From: JAPUDQ01 sp049644865
GTDB taxonomy: Bacteria > Patescibacteriota > Saccharimonadia > Saccharimonadales > Saccharimonadaceae
NCBI GenBank assembly: GCA_049644865.1
Contig: JBARSV010000009.1
Location: 1-34,146 of the forward strand
Reading direction: 5' to 3'
Length of the DNA stretch: 34,146 nt
The position numbers and the translations under genes were made by a program. Positions 1 to 7,606 of the stretch are shown in pieces; within the stretch, counting starts at the first letter, position 1; each line of letters opens with the position of its first letter. The notes below the pieces were generated by a model that had not been told where the DNA came from, ran no database searches, and was given only the letters and a program-made list of their open reading frames with translations.

Positions 1-123
1 ATTCCTGAATACCTACACTACTACAACTACGAGCGCCCACACCAAGGAATCGACTGGCTAACGCCAGTCGAGAAACTAGAGCAATCTGCTAGCATTTGTG
101 ATTCCAAGGTATTGATTATTTAA
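1..123 (+). CDS. Integrase-core transposase, C-terminal fragment (cut by window edge)
   Basis: Frame 1 is open from the window edge to a TAA at 121-123 and encodes about 40 residues. The stretch YLHYYNYERPHQGIDWLTP, followed by VEKL, matches the C-terminal end of DDE integrase-core transposases (IS3/IS481-like, rve_3 type), where a YYN..RPH...TP.E.L pattern is typical. The catalytic DDE residues lie outside the window, so whether the enzyme is intact cannot be judged. The stop lies 60 bases before the start of the cation ATPase gene. No clear terminal inverted repeat was recognised in 124-173. The family assignment rests on this short motif only. Confidence 0.75.
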   Translation: MPEYLHYYNYERPHQGIDWLTPVEKLEQSASICDSKVLII

Positions 124-169
124 CGTATCATGGCATAACAACGATTTCTCCTGACCTCATCAGATGGGT

Positions 170-175
170 TATAAT
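170..175 (+). promoter_or_regulatory. -10 box of the P-type ATPase gene, predicting a leaderless start
   Basis: A perfect TATAAT lies at 170-175, and its last two bases overlap the first in-frame ATG at 174. Transcription would begin about 7 bases further on, at the third ATG (183). A start at 174 or 177 would therefore not be in the mRNA. No convincing -35 hexamer is seen. Confidence 0.6.
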
Positions 176-182
176 GATGCTA

Positions 183-2669
183 ATGAATACCGATGACATA
201 CAAGGCCTGACCACGGCTGAAGTGCTAAAACAGCAACAAGCTCATGGCTATAACCAGTTACCCGATCGAGAGAAGAAGAGTTTTGTCAGTATCGTACTGA
301 GGGTACTGTCTGAGCCAATGATCTTTTTGTTGGTCGCTGTTGTGGTAGTGTATTTCTTGCTCGGTGATCGCACCGAGGCATTTGTACTCATGGTTTCAGT
401 ACTTGTCATCATCGGGATAGAACTGTACCAAGACAATAAAACCGAGAAAGCTCTCGAGGCACTACGTGACTTAGCCAGCCCTAGTTGCAATGTTATACGC
501 GACGGCAAACATCAAATCATACCGAGCCGCGAGTTGGTAGTAGGCGATATCGTGGTCGTTGCCGAAGGCGAGCGTGTACCTGCGGATATACAGCTGCTCG
601 AGGCTGAAAACATCATGGTCGATGAGTCGCTCCTAACGGGCGAGTCGGTGCCTGTTGACAAGACAGAAGATGCAGATGCCGACGATAAAAAACGTCATTT
701 GTATTCGGGAACGATGATAGTAAAGGGCCACGGTATTGCTGAAGTCACGGCGATCGGTATCGCAACGAAGCTAGGTGAAATTGGTGTATCTCTCGGCACG
801 ATCAAGCCGGAAAAAACTCTACTCAAGCAGGAAGTCGATCGCGTCGTCAAGACGCTTGCGGTTGTGGCGGTATCGGCCTCGATCGTCTTAGCGCTAACAT
901 ACTGGTTGCTTCGCGGTGATCTGCTGCGGGGGTTTTTGGCAGGTTTGACGTTGTCGATAGCGATATTGCCTGAGGAATTTCCCGTCGTTCTGACGGTGTT
1001 TATGGCGCTCGGTGCGTGGCGCCTGGCAAAGAGCAACGTCCTGACGCGCAAGAGCTCGACGATTGAGACCCTCGGTAGCGCCACGGTGTTGTGTACTGAC
1101 AAGACGGGCACATTGACCGAAAATCGCATGCAAGTCGACCGTGTAACTGACGCCGGCGGCGTGGAGCTAACAGCTGAATCGCAAACCTACAAAGCAGTAA
1201 TAGATTATGGCGTGCTCGCGTCGCAGATGAAGCCATTTGACCCCATGGAAGAAGCATTTTTGATGGCGGGTGGAACGATACATGCTGATATAGCTGAAGT
1301 TTATAATGACAATCATATCGTCAAAGAGTATCCTCTCGAAGAATCGTCTCTATCGGTAGTCCACGTCTGGGCAAATGATAACGATGAGCAGCAATACGTT
1401 GCACTCAAAGGCGCCCCAGAAGTTGTATTTGAGCTATGTCGTCTCGATGATGCTGCGACAGCATCTCTCAAGCAACGTGTCAAAGAACTCGCGAGCCGTG
1501 GACTGCGTGTACTTGCGGTCGCACGCGGTGCAGCAAGAGCCGACGTGCCCGAAACGCGTGACGGCTATGACTATACACTTCTCGGTCTGGTGGCACTGGC
1601 TGATCCCATACGACGCGAGGCGGTTGAAGCGGTTGGTTTGTGCCGACAAGCTGGTATACGAGTCATCATGATCACTGGAGATTATGCCGAAACTGCTCGT
1701 CGTATCGGTAGCGTTATTGGACTCGACAGCGAGCGCGTCGTGACAGGTGATGAGTTTGCAGCGATGAGTGAATCAGAGCGTGATGAAGTGATCAAGACGA
1801 CATCGATATTTAGTCGGGTTATACCTGCTCAAAAGCTATTGATCGTCAATGCTCTCAAGGCCAACGGTGAGGTAGTCGCGATGACCGGTGATGGCGTCAA
1901 TGATGCGCCAGCACTGAAAGCAGCACACATCGGCATCGCCATGGGCAAACGGGGGACTGACGTAGCGCGTGAAGCGGCTTCGATCGTGTTGCTTGATGAT
2001 AATTTTGCATCAATAGTGCGCGGCGTGCGCTTGGGGCGTCGTATATTTACCAATCTACAAAAGGCCATGGTCTATATATTGACCGTCCATATGCCGATCA
2101 TCACGTTGTCGCTCTTGCCGGTATTTTTTGGCTGGCCGCTCGTGCTGTTGCCGATACATATCGTGTTCATCGAATTTATCATCGATCCGAGTTGTACACT
2201 GATCTTTGAAGGTGAAGACGAAGAACCCGACACCATGAACAAACCGCCTCGTAAACTTGGTTCAGCATTGTTTAGTCGATCGATGGTACTGCTCAGCGTT
2301 GTGACGGGGGGCGTCATATCGTCATTGATTGTGGTAGCGCATCACCTGATGCTTGATTCTGGCTGGACTGACGACAAAGCAAGGGCGGTTACGTTCCTCC
2401 TCGTGATACTGACAAATGTCTTACTCATACTTGCCATATCAGGACGCCGTGTGGTCACGCATGCGTTTGCCGATGGTAAGATAAATGCGTTGGTAATCAT
2501 AGTTGTCGTCGTAGCTGCGGCACTGCTTGCTGTATATACACTTGCGCCGGTCAGGGAGCTATTTCATTTTGAACCAATCAGTCTTATGGATGCAGCCGGA
2601 GCGGCAGTGGTATCGTTACTCGCGACTGCAATAGTTGTGCCACTGCGACGATCGATACTATCTCGGTGA
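183..2669 (+). CDS. P2-type cation-transporting ATPase
   Basis: This is a membrane ATP-driven cation pump of the P-type family. Counting from ATG 174, it shows the actuator motif TGES (155-158), the M4 motif PEEFP (266-270), the phosphorylation motif DKTGTLT with Asp309, and the hinge MTGDGVNDAP (570-579). About ten membrane spans are visible: two before the actuator, two around PEEFP and six at the C-terminus. Length (about 828 aa) and order fit the SERCA/PMR1-like P2 group rather than heavy-metal P1B pumps, as there is no CPC motif and no N-terminal metal-binding domain. M4 has PEEFP where calcium pumps usually have PEGLP, so the transported ion is uncertain. Start 183 was chosen because the -10 box overlaps the earlier ATG codons. 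The neighbouring transposase fragment raises the possibility of acquisition with a mobile element. Confidence 0.93.
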   Translation: MNTDDIQGLTTAEVLKQQQAHGYNQLPDREKKSFVSIVLRVLSEPMIFLLVAVVVVYFLLGDRTEAFVLMVSVLVIIGIELYQDNKTEKALEALRDLASPSCNVIRDGKHQIIPSRELVVGDIVVVAEGERVPADIQLLEAENIMVDESLLTGESVPVDKTEDADADDKKRHLYSGTMIVKGHGIAEVTAIGIATKLGEIGVSLGTIKPEKTLLKQEVDRVVKTLAVVAVSASIVLALTYWLLRGDLLRGFLAGLTLSIAILPEEFPVVLTVFMALGAWRLAKSNVLTRKSSTIETLGSATVLCTDKTGTLTENRMQVDRVTDAGGVELTAESQTYKAVIDYGVLASQMKPFDPMEEAFLMAGGTIHADIAEVYNDNHIVKEYPLEESSLSVVHVWANDNDEQQYVALKGAPEVVFELCRLDDAATASLKQRVKELASRGLRVLAVARGAARADVPETRDGYDYTLLGLVALADPIRREAVEAVGLCRQAGIRVIMITGDYAETARRIGSVIGLDSERVVTGDEFAAMSESERDEVIKTTSIFSRVIPAQKLLIVNALKANGEVVAMTGDGVNDAPALKAAHIGIAMGKRGTDVAREAASIVLLDDNFASIVRGVRLGRRIFTNLQKAMVYILTVHMPIITLSLLPVFFGWPLVLLPIHIVFIEFIIDPSCTLIFEGEDEEPDTMNKPPRKLGSALFSRSMVLLSVVTGGVISSLIVVAHHLMLDSGWTDDKARAVTFLLVILTNVLLILAISGRRVVTHAFADGKINALVIIVVVVAAALLAVYTLAPVRELFHFEPISLMDAAGAAVVSLLATAIVVPLRRSILSR

Positions 2670-2698
2670 TAGAAAAAAATATTACGACATATTTACAA

Positions 2699-2723
2699 TT
2701 CCTAGGAGCCAGGCTCCTAGGAA
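2699..2723. repeat. 25-bp perfect inverted repeat between the ATPase and ABC exporter genes
   Basis: Arms of 12 bases at 2699-2710 and 2712-2723 (TTCCTAGGAGCC and its exact reverse complement) flank a single A. With a one-base centre, an RNA hairpin would need to open a few pairs. No T-tract follows on the + strand. It ends 7 bases before a candidate -35 box for the next gene, so it could be an operator or a termination structure for the ATPase gene. Confidence 0.8.
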
Positions 2724-2730
2724 AGTAAGT

Positions 2731-2759
2731 TTGGTGAATACTAGGATGTTTGTCATAAT
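2731..2759 (+). promoter_or_regulatory. Promoter of the ABC exporter (TTGGTG, 17 bp, CATAAT)
   Basis: A -35-like TTGGTG at 2731-2736 and a -10-like CATAAT at 2754-2759 are separated by exactly 17 bases. The -10 box ends 7 bases before the ATG at 2767, which predicts a leaderless transcript. Confidence 0.55.
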
Positions 2760-2766
2760 AAAGCTA

Positions 2767-4548
2767 ATGAAGATTTTATTACGTGTGCTTGGCTATGCGC
2801 GCAATTTGTGGCCGTACTATACCGGTATCATATTGTTTTCGATACTGATGAGCTTGACGGCCCTGGCTACGCCGTTCTTGATCAAGGCGGCAACCGATCT
2901 TATTGTGGCGTCGATTGAGTCAGGTCGGGCTGATGTGGCCGGCGCTCTCTGGATAGCGGTATGGTTATTTGTGGCTGATGTGGCCAACACGCTCTTTACC
3001 AACTGGGGCGGGTATCTGGGCGATGTCATGAGCGCCAAGCTCAAAAAACAGCTCAGTGAACGCTATTATACACAGCTTCTTAAGTTGCCGCAGAGTTATT
3101 ATGACCGCGAACTGACCGGTACGATCATTAATCGCCTCAACCGAACTATCTTCGAGGTGACGCAGTTTGCCAACATGTTTGCCAATAACTTTTTCCAGAT
3201 GTACCTCACGATGATACTGACGCTGCTGATAGTGCTGTACTACAGCTGGGAATTAGCACTGTTGCTGTTTGTGCTGTACCCCGTCTTCATGTGGCTGACA
3301 GCGCTCACCAGCAAGAAATGGCAAAAATGGCAGGATGACAAAAACCATGCCACTGATGTCGCCAGTGGCCGCTTCGCTGAAGTGATCGCGCAGATACGCG
3401 TGGTCAAAAGCTTCATCCAGGAAAATCTCGAATTTCGCCATTTTGAGCGCAAATTTCAAGAGACGGTCGACATCACCCACAAGCAGTCGCGCTATTGGCA
3501 CAACATGGATATCTCGCGGCGCTTGGTGCTCAATATCATCTTCTTTGCGATATTTGCTTACCTATTTGTGCGCACAGCCGAGGGTCGTTTTTCGATCGGC
3601 GAGATGGTCCTGCTTATCCAACTGATAAATATGATGCGCTTCCCAATATTTAATATGAGTTTCATCGTCGACAATACGCAAAAGGCGATTGCGGGTAGCA
3701 AGGATTACTTCAAAGTTATGGCGATGAAACCAAGCGTGGCTGATCGCGATCATGCACCAGCGCTCGAGGTCTCAAAAGGCATTGTGACGTATGACGATGT
3801 ATCGTTTGGCTATGACAAGGGTGATCAGGTACTTTATAACATCTCATTTGAAGTCAAACCGGGCGAAAAAGTCGCACTCGTCGGCGAAAGTGGTGAAGGC
3901 AAGACGACAATTACGAGTCTATTGCTAAGACTATATGATCCGCAGTCTGGGCAAATACTTATCGACGGTACACCGATACAAGATGTGCGCCAGACGAGCC
4001 TACGCGAAAAAATCGCCGTCGTATTCCAGGATCCAGCACTCTTTAGTGGAACGATTCGTGAGAATATCGCCTATGCCGATCCTCACGCGACCGATCGCGA
4101 TATTGAGCGCGCAGCCAAGGCGGCCAACGCCCTCGATTTTATCGACAAGCTAGAGAACCGCTTCGACACTGAGATCGGTGAGCGAGGCCTCAAACTGAGT
4201 GGCGGTCAAAAACAACGCATCGCCATCGCTCGTGCCATCATGAAAAACGCCCCGATATTGATACTCGATGAAGCGACGAGCAGCCTCGACAGTCGTGCCG
4301 AGAAACTTGTTCAAGAAGCGCTTGATCGACTGATGAAAGGTCGCACCACTATCATTATCGCTCACCGCTTGAGCACAATCGCTCATGTCGATCGCATCGT
4401 CACGATCAAAAACGGCCAAATCGACGAAGTCGGCACACCGAAAGAATTGGCCACGACTGGCGGTATCTACGCGCAGCTGCTTGATCTGCAGACTGGGGCA
4501 ACCGAGGCGGCCAAGAAGCGACTGAAGCAATTTGAGATAGATGCATAA
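2767..4548 (+). CDS. ABC exporter, fused membrane and ATPase domains (MsbA/multidrug type)
   Basis: A 593-residue half-transporter expected to work as a dimer and export a lipid, peptide or drug; the substrate is unknown. The N-terminal half (about 1-315) holds the six-span exporter membrane domain. The C-terminal half is the ATPase: Walker A GESGEGKT (373-380), a Q-loop in VVFQDPALFSGTI, signature LSGGQ (477-481), Walker B ILILDE with Asp501 and Glu502, D-loop SSLDS and H-loop IIAHRLST. All catalytic motifs are intact. The reading frame is open further upstream, but ATG 2767 was chosen because it starts at the first membrane helix and sits 7 bases after a promoter with 17-bp spacing. ATG 2746 is an alternative. 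The next gene has its own promoter. Confidence 0.95.
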   Translation: MKILLRVLGYARNLWPYYTGIILFSILMSLTALATPFLIKAATDLIVASIESGRADVAGALWIAVWLFVADVANTLFTNWGGYLGDVMSAKLKKQLSERYYTQLLKLPQSYYDRELTGTIINRLNRTIFEVTQFANMFANNFFQMYLTMILTLLIVLYYSWELALLLFVLYPVFMWLTALTSKKWQKWQDDKNHATDVASGRFAEVIAQIRVVKSFIQENLEFRHFERKFQETVDITHKQSRYWHNMDISRRLVLNIIFFAIFAYLFVRTAEGRFSIGEMVLLIQLINMMRFPIFNMSFIVDNTQKAIAGSKDYFKVMAMKPSVADRDHAPALEVSKGIVTYDDVSFGYDKGDQVLYNISFEVKPGEKVALVGESGEGKTTITSLLLRLYDPQSGQILIDGTPIQDVRQTSLREKIAVVFQDPALFSGTIRENIAYADPHATDRDIERAAKAANALDFIDKLENRFDTEIGERGLKLSGGQKQRIAIARAIMKNAPILILDEATSSLDSRAEKLVQEALDRLMKGRTTIIIAHRLSTIAHVDRIVTIKNGQIDEVGTPKELATTGGIYAQLLDLQTGATEAAKKRLKQFEIDA

Positions 4549-4565
4549 TTGACAGAGGGTAGGCG

Positions 4566-4594
4566 TTGCCAATTGGCGGTCTCCACTCTATACT
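4566..4594 (+). promoter_or_regulatory. Promoter of the FKBP-like gene with palindrome over the -35 box
   Basis: TTGCCA (4566-4571) and TATACT (4589-4594) are separated by 17 bases. The -35 box is overlapped by the perfect 10-bp palindrome GCCAATTGGC (4568-4577), a possible operator. The transcript would carry a short leader with a GGAAGAGG ribosome binding site at 4611-4618. Confidence 0.6.
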
Positions 4595-4624
4595 GATAGT
4601 TAATTAATACGGAAGAGGTAGTAT

Positions 4625-5239
4625 ATGGCGTCAGAAGTTTCGACGACTCGTTCGCAGCGTTTAGGTATCTGGATAATTGCTTTCACAATGATCGTTGGCA
4701 CTATAGGATCGTTTTTCATATTTATGTTACCAGCTGCACAAACGCCGGTTAAGTCTCAAGCCGAGCTAGATTACGACAAACAACTTGCAGAATACAAGAA
4801 GCAACAAGAAGAGGCGGAAAAACGCTGCCCTAGCCCGACAACAAAACCAATTGCAAAAGTTGACCCAGTGCCGGTTCCCCCAGAAATTTCTGCGGTAGAA
4901 TCAATAGCCGAACTACGCACTGACGACGTCGTGGTGGGTGATGGTGCTGAAGTGAAGTCGGGTGATTGTGTCGAGTTGTTTTATCACGGGGTACTCGCAA
5001 AAGACGCCACCGCATTCCAAGGTGGTGATAACTACGCGACTGGTGAGGCGTATCGTTCTCTCACTACTGGATTTGTACCGGGCTTCTCTGAGGGCTTGGT
5101 TGGTATGAGGGTAGGTGGAGAGCGTATAGTTTACATACCTGCAGCCAAGGCCTATGGCGACAAAGCTCAGGGCGATATTCCGGCAAATTCTGATCTCATA
5201 TTCGCTATCAAAGTGACGAGTATCTACGTAGCTCAATAA
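4625..5239 (+). CDS. Membrane-anchored FKBP-type peptidyl-prolyl isomerase-like protein
   Basis: A 204-residue protein with three parts: one N-terminal membrane span (about 14-37), a charged helix rich in Lys, Glu and Gln that may form a coiled coil (about 47-66), and an FKBP-like domain (about 108-203). The FKBP domain is recognised by VPGFSEGLVGMRVGGERIVY, followed by a P..AYG turn and a final strand containing LIFAIKVTS. It would sit outside the membrane and assist folding of exported proteins. The loop that normally reads G..FDSS in active FKBPs is changed (FQGGDNYATGEAYRS), so isomerase activity is not assured. A ribosome binding site GGAAGAGG precedes the ATG. Confidence 0.85.
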   Translation: MASEVSTTRSQRLGIWIIAFTMIVGTIGSFFIFMLPAAQTPVKSQAELDYDKQLAEYKKQQEEAEKRCPSPTTKPIAKVDPVPVPPEISAVESIAELRTDDVVVGDGAEVKSGDCVELFYHGVLAKDATAFQGGDNYATGEAYRSLTTGFVPGFSEGLVGMRVGGERIVYIPAAKAYGDKAQGDIPANSDLIFAIKVTSIYVAQ

Positions 5240-5264
5240 TTCAAAAAATACAACATATAGCGTA

Positions 5265-5292
5265 TTGCTTATGCTACACGGCGCTATATAAT
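5265..5292 (+). promoter_or_regulatory. Glutaredoxin promoter (TTGCTT, 16 bp, TATAAT)
   Basis: TTGCTT at 5265-5270 and TATAAT at 5287-5292 are separated by 16 bases. A GGAGGG ribosome binding site follows at 5309-5314, so this gene has a conventional leader. Confidence 0.6.
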
Positions 5293-5322
5293 GGATAGTT
5301 AGAAAGTTGGAGGGTATAAAAA

Positions 5323-5574
5323 ATGTCAAAACAAATTACCGTGTATACACGGACAACCTGTAGCTATTGTGGTCAGGTCAAAAAATTACTCGATATGAAG
5401 GGCAAGACATATCGTGTGGTTAACATCGATGACGACCACGAAGCAGAAGCGGCTATTATAGCTCGCAGTGGTGCGCGAACAGTGCCAGTAGTGACGGTGA
5501 CAGATGAGTCGGGCCACGAGCAGGTAGCAAGCATCGGCTGGAATCCCGGGGCGTTGATGGCGGCTGTGGCCTGA
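5323..5574 (+). CDS. Glutaredoxin/NrdH-like thiol redox protein
   Basis: An 83-residue single-domain thioredoxin-fold protein. The active site is CSYC (Cys13, Cys16) after the first strand, and the cis-proline motif TVPVV is near residues 53-57. Length and motif order fit glutaredoxins and NrdH redoxins, which reduce disulfides such as that of ribonucleotide reductase. Thioredoxin reductase lies 161 bases downstream, which suggests that it, not glutathione, may be the electron source; NrdH proteins work in this way. The separating region contains a heptad-repeat inverted array, so cotranscription is uncertain. Confidence 0.9.
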   Translation: MSKQITVYTRTTCSYCGQVKKLLDMKGKTYRVVNIDDDHEAEAAIIARSGARTVPVVTVTDESGHEQVASIGWNPGALMAAVA

Positions 5575-5580
5575 TCAATG

Positions 5581-5716
5581 TACAGTTTACAATTTTCAGT
5601 TTACAATAAATTTACGGAGTAACAATGTACAAATGAGTTGCAGGATGCTTGCGATTTGTTTGATCATTGAAAACTGATAATTTATTGATAACCGTAAATT
5701 GAAAATTGAAAATTAA
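5581..5716. repeat. Heptad-repeat inverted array 1
   Basis: Between the glutaredoxin and thioredoxin reductase genes. The left arm is three 7-base units at 5586-5606 (TTTACAA, TTTTCAG, TTTACAA) and continues into degenerate copies. The right arm is TAAATTG, AAAATTG, AAAATTA at 5695-5715. The arms are roughly complementary and flank about 90 bases of degenerate sequence that contains further TGATAATTTATTGATAA-like copies. It has no open reading frame and no promoter-like pair that I could identify. Confidence 0.75.
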
Positions 5717-5735
5717 GGTGGAAGATCAAATTTAA

Positions 5736-6704
5736 ATGGGGATACTCATGCACGAAACAACCGACACCACTCTTCACGATATCATCATGATCGGCGCCGG
5801 TCCGAGTGCGCTTGCTGCGGCCGTCTACACAACCCGTGAGGACTTAGACACGGTCTTACTCGAAAAAGGTGTGGTCGGTGGACTGGCTGCTACGACTGAC
5901 TGGGTCGACAATTATCCTGGTTTTGCTGACGGAATCGAGGGCATGAAATTAGCCGAACAACTCGAAGCCCAAGCCAAGCGGTTTGGTGCCGATATTCGTT
6001 ATGGCGAAGTGACGCGAATTGTCGATGCGGGTGACCATAAAGAAATCGAGACGGTCATGGACGGTACTCTGAAGGCCAAAGCGGTGCTTATCGCAACGGG
6101 CAGTGACTATAAAAAGCTTGGCGTGCCGGGTGAGGCTGAATACTACGGCCGCGGCGTACACTACTGCGCGACGTGTGATGGGGCGTTTTATCGGGGTAAG
6201 ACATTGGCAGTCGTCGGCGGGGGTAACTCTGCTGTGCAAGAAGCGCTCTTTTTGCTCAAATTTGCGACACATATCGACTTGCTGGTGCGGTCAAAACTGC
6301 GCGCTAGCGACGTCTTACAGCGTGAACTCGACGAACAGGTGAAAGCTGGCACTATCACGGTGCATGTCGCGACCACGACCGACGAGATTGTCTCAACAGA
6401 TGGTAAAACCGTCTCCGGGGTGAAGATTACTGAAAATGGTGCAAGCTCGACACTCAATGTCGATGGTGTGTTTGTGTTTATCGGGCTGCTGCCTAACACG
6501 GGGTTTTTGAAAGACTCAGCTGTCGAGCTCGATGACATCGGTATGGTGAAAACTGATATCGGTCTGCAAACGACCATGCCCGGCGTCTTTGCGAGCGGCG
6601 ATGTTCGTTCCGGTGCGACCGCCCAAATCGCCAGCGCCGTCGGTGAGGGTGCGACTGCGGCACTGCGCATGCGTGAATATCTCGAAGAACTCAAGCGTAG
6701 GTGA
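5736..6704 (+). CDS. trxB: Thioredoxin reductase (NADPH, FAD)
   Basis: A 322-residue flavoprotein that transfers electrons from NADPH through FAD to thioredoxin-like proteins. It shows the FAD-binding GAGPSA motif near residue 20, the redox pair CATC (Cys144, Cys147) followed by DG, the NADPH-binding GGGNSA motif near 166, and the C-terminal FAD motif ASGDVR near 288. Length and domain order (FAD, NADPH with CxxC, FAD) match low-molecular-weight TrxB. The start may be ATG 5736 or ATG 5748; the latter has GGGGA five bases upstream. It converges with the glycerophosphodiesterase gene; a four-copy heptad tandem lies between them. Confidence 0.95.
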   Translation: MGILMHETTDTTLHDIIMIGAGPSALAAAVYTTREDLDTVLLEKGVVGGLAATTDWVDNYPGFADGIEGMKLAEQLEAQAKRFGADIRYGEVTRIVDAGDHKEIETVMDGTLKAKAVLIATGSDYKKLGVPGEAEYYGRGVHYCATCDGAFYRGKTLAVVGGGNSAVQEALFLLKFATHIDLLVRSKLRASDVLQRELDEQVKAGTITVHVATTTDEIVSTDGKTVSGVKITENGASSTLNVDGVFVFIGLLPNTGFLKDSAVELDDIGMVKTDIGLQTTMPGVFASGDVRSGATAQIASAVGEGATAALRMREYLEELKRR

Positions 6705-6710
6705 GAAGAG

Positions 6711-6743
6711 AATATAGAATATAGAATATAGAATATAGAATAG
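6711..6743. repeat. Tandem heptanucleotide AATATAG, four copies
   Basis: Four exact copies of AATATAG run from 6711 to 6738, followed by a partial AATAG. The array starts 6 bases after the thioredoxin reductase stop and lies between convergent genes. Unlike the other three heptad regions, I see only one arm. Confidence 0.95.
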
Positions 6744-6757
6744 CCGCTAGGTAGTAG

Positions 6758-7438
6758 CTACTTCTCTACAAACTTTGTCGGATAATCTGTTACCACGCCA
6801 TCGACGCCTTGCTTCGAGAGTGGCTTGAGGGCGGCGCGTCGATTGACGGTGTAGACATAGACGAAGATGTCGAGCTGATGGGCGGCTTGGATGACGAGCG
6901 GGTTGAGGTGCAGGCGGTGAAAGCCGACGGCGCTCAGATGAAGTTTGCGTTCCCAGGCAAGGAAGGCGAAGGGGTTGAGTCGCATGAGCATGGCCAGTTT
7001 GATCTTGCCGTTCAAGTTACGGGCTCGCACCAGTTCGCGTGACGAAAACGACGACAAAAATATTTTGTCGGTGTGCGATTTGAACTCATCGCGGTGCAGC
7101 ATATCGAGGACTGCCAGGGCGGTGCCTTTTGCTTTGAGCTCAATATTGAGCATGACGCGACCCAAAGAATCGCGAAAGACGTCTTCGAGGGTCGCGATGG
7201 GGGCGATGGAGCCGGCGGTGCGCCGCTGCAGCTCTTTGAGAGTAGATTTGCTTACAGAGATGTCGAGACTATGGGTGCGACGCAGATTATCATCGTGTGC
7301 CAGGACGACATGACCGTCGCGGGTCAGCCGCACATCGAATTCGACTATGTCTGCACCCGAGCGGCGACCAGCTTTGATAGCCGCCAGGCTATTTTCTGGT
7401 TTTTCACCCGCTGCGCCTCTGTGGCCAATGATGAGCAT
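6758..7438 (-). CDS. Glycerophosphodiester phosphodiesterase
   Basis: A 226-residue GDPD-family enzyme that hydrolyses glycerophosphodiesters to glycerol-3-phosphate and an alcohol. The N-terminus begins IIGHRGAAGEKPENS with His6 and Glu15, followed by VEFDVRLTRDG (Glu33, Asp35) and LAHDD (His48), and later NIELK. These are the usual catalytic and metal-binding positions. No signal peptide is visible, so a cytoplasmic location is likely. Length is close to that of short bacterial family members. The ATG lies 6 bases after an extended -10 box on the minus strand, which predicts a leaderless mRNA. Confidence 0.92.
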   Translation of the reverse strand: MLIIGHRGAAGEKPENSLAAIKAGRRSGADIVEFDVRLTRDGHVVLAHDDNLRRTHSLDISVSKSTLKELQRRTAGSIAPIATLEDVFRDSLGRVMLNIELKAKGTALAVLDMLHRDEFKSHTDKIFLSSFSSRELVRARNLNGKIKLAMLMRLNPFAFLAWERKLHLSAVGFHRLHLNPLVIQAAHQLDIFVYVYTVNRRAALKPLSKQGVDGVVTDYPTKFVEK

Positions 7439-7444
7439 GAGGCC

Positions 7445-7453
7445 AGTATATCA
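7445..7453 (-). promoter_or_regulatory. Extended -10 box of the glycerophosphodiesterase gene
   Basis: Read on the minus strand, TGA followed by TATACT lies at 7453-7445, and 6 bases separate it from the ATG at 7438. This fits an extended -10 promoter with transcription starting at or next to the start codon. Confidence 0.6.
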
Positions 7454-7455
7454 GA

Positions 7456-7584
7456 ACAATTCACAATTTTCAGTTCACAATTTTCAAATCTATCTGATTG
7501 ATGCATTGCAAATCAGTTTGATGACTGATTTGTGCTTGAGGATTGATAATCGTTCGTAAACTGATAAATGTAAATTGTAAATTG
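7456..7584. repeat. Heptad-repeat inverted array 2
   Basis: Left arm units are CAATTCA, CAATTTT, CAGTTCA, CAATTTT (7457-7484). Right arm units are GTAAACT, GATAAAT, GTAAATT, GTAAATT (7556-7583). The arms are approximately complementary and flank about 70 bases with weaker TGATT-containing repeats. It lies in the divergent gap between the glycerophosphodiesterase and pyrophosphatase genes and resembles array 1 in both sequence and architecture. Confidence 0.75.
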
Positions 7585-7606
7585 CCTCCGCTCCTATATG
7601 ATATGA

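Noticed and set aside
695..1257. Long antisense frames inside the P-type ATPase gene
   Set aside because: They mirror a well-conserved gene, have no ribosome binding site or promoter, and encode low-complexity sequence. They are shadow frames.
2635..2766. Upstream extension of the ABC exporter reading frame
   Set aside because: It overlaps the end of the P-type ATPase gene, runs through the palindrome and promoter, and encodes sequence unlike exporter N-termini. The start was set at 2767.
6809..7501. Plus-strand frames opposite the glycerophosphodiesterase
   Set aside because: The minus-strand frame carries all GDPD catalytic motifs, while the plus frames have none.
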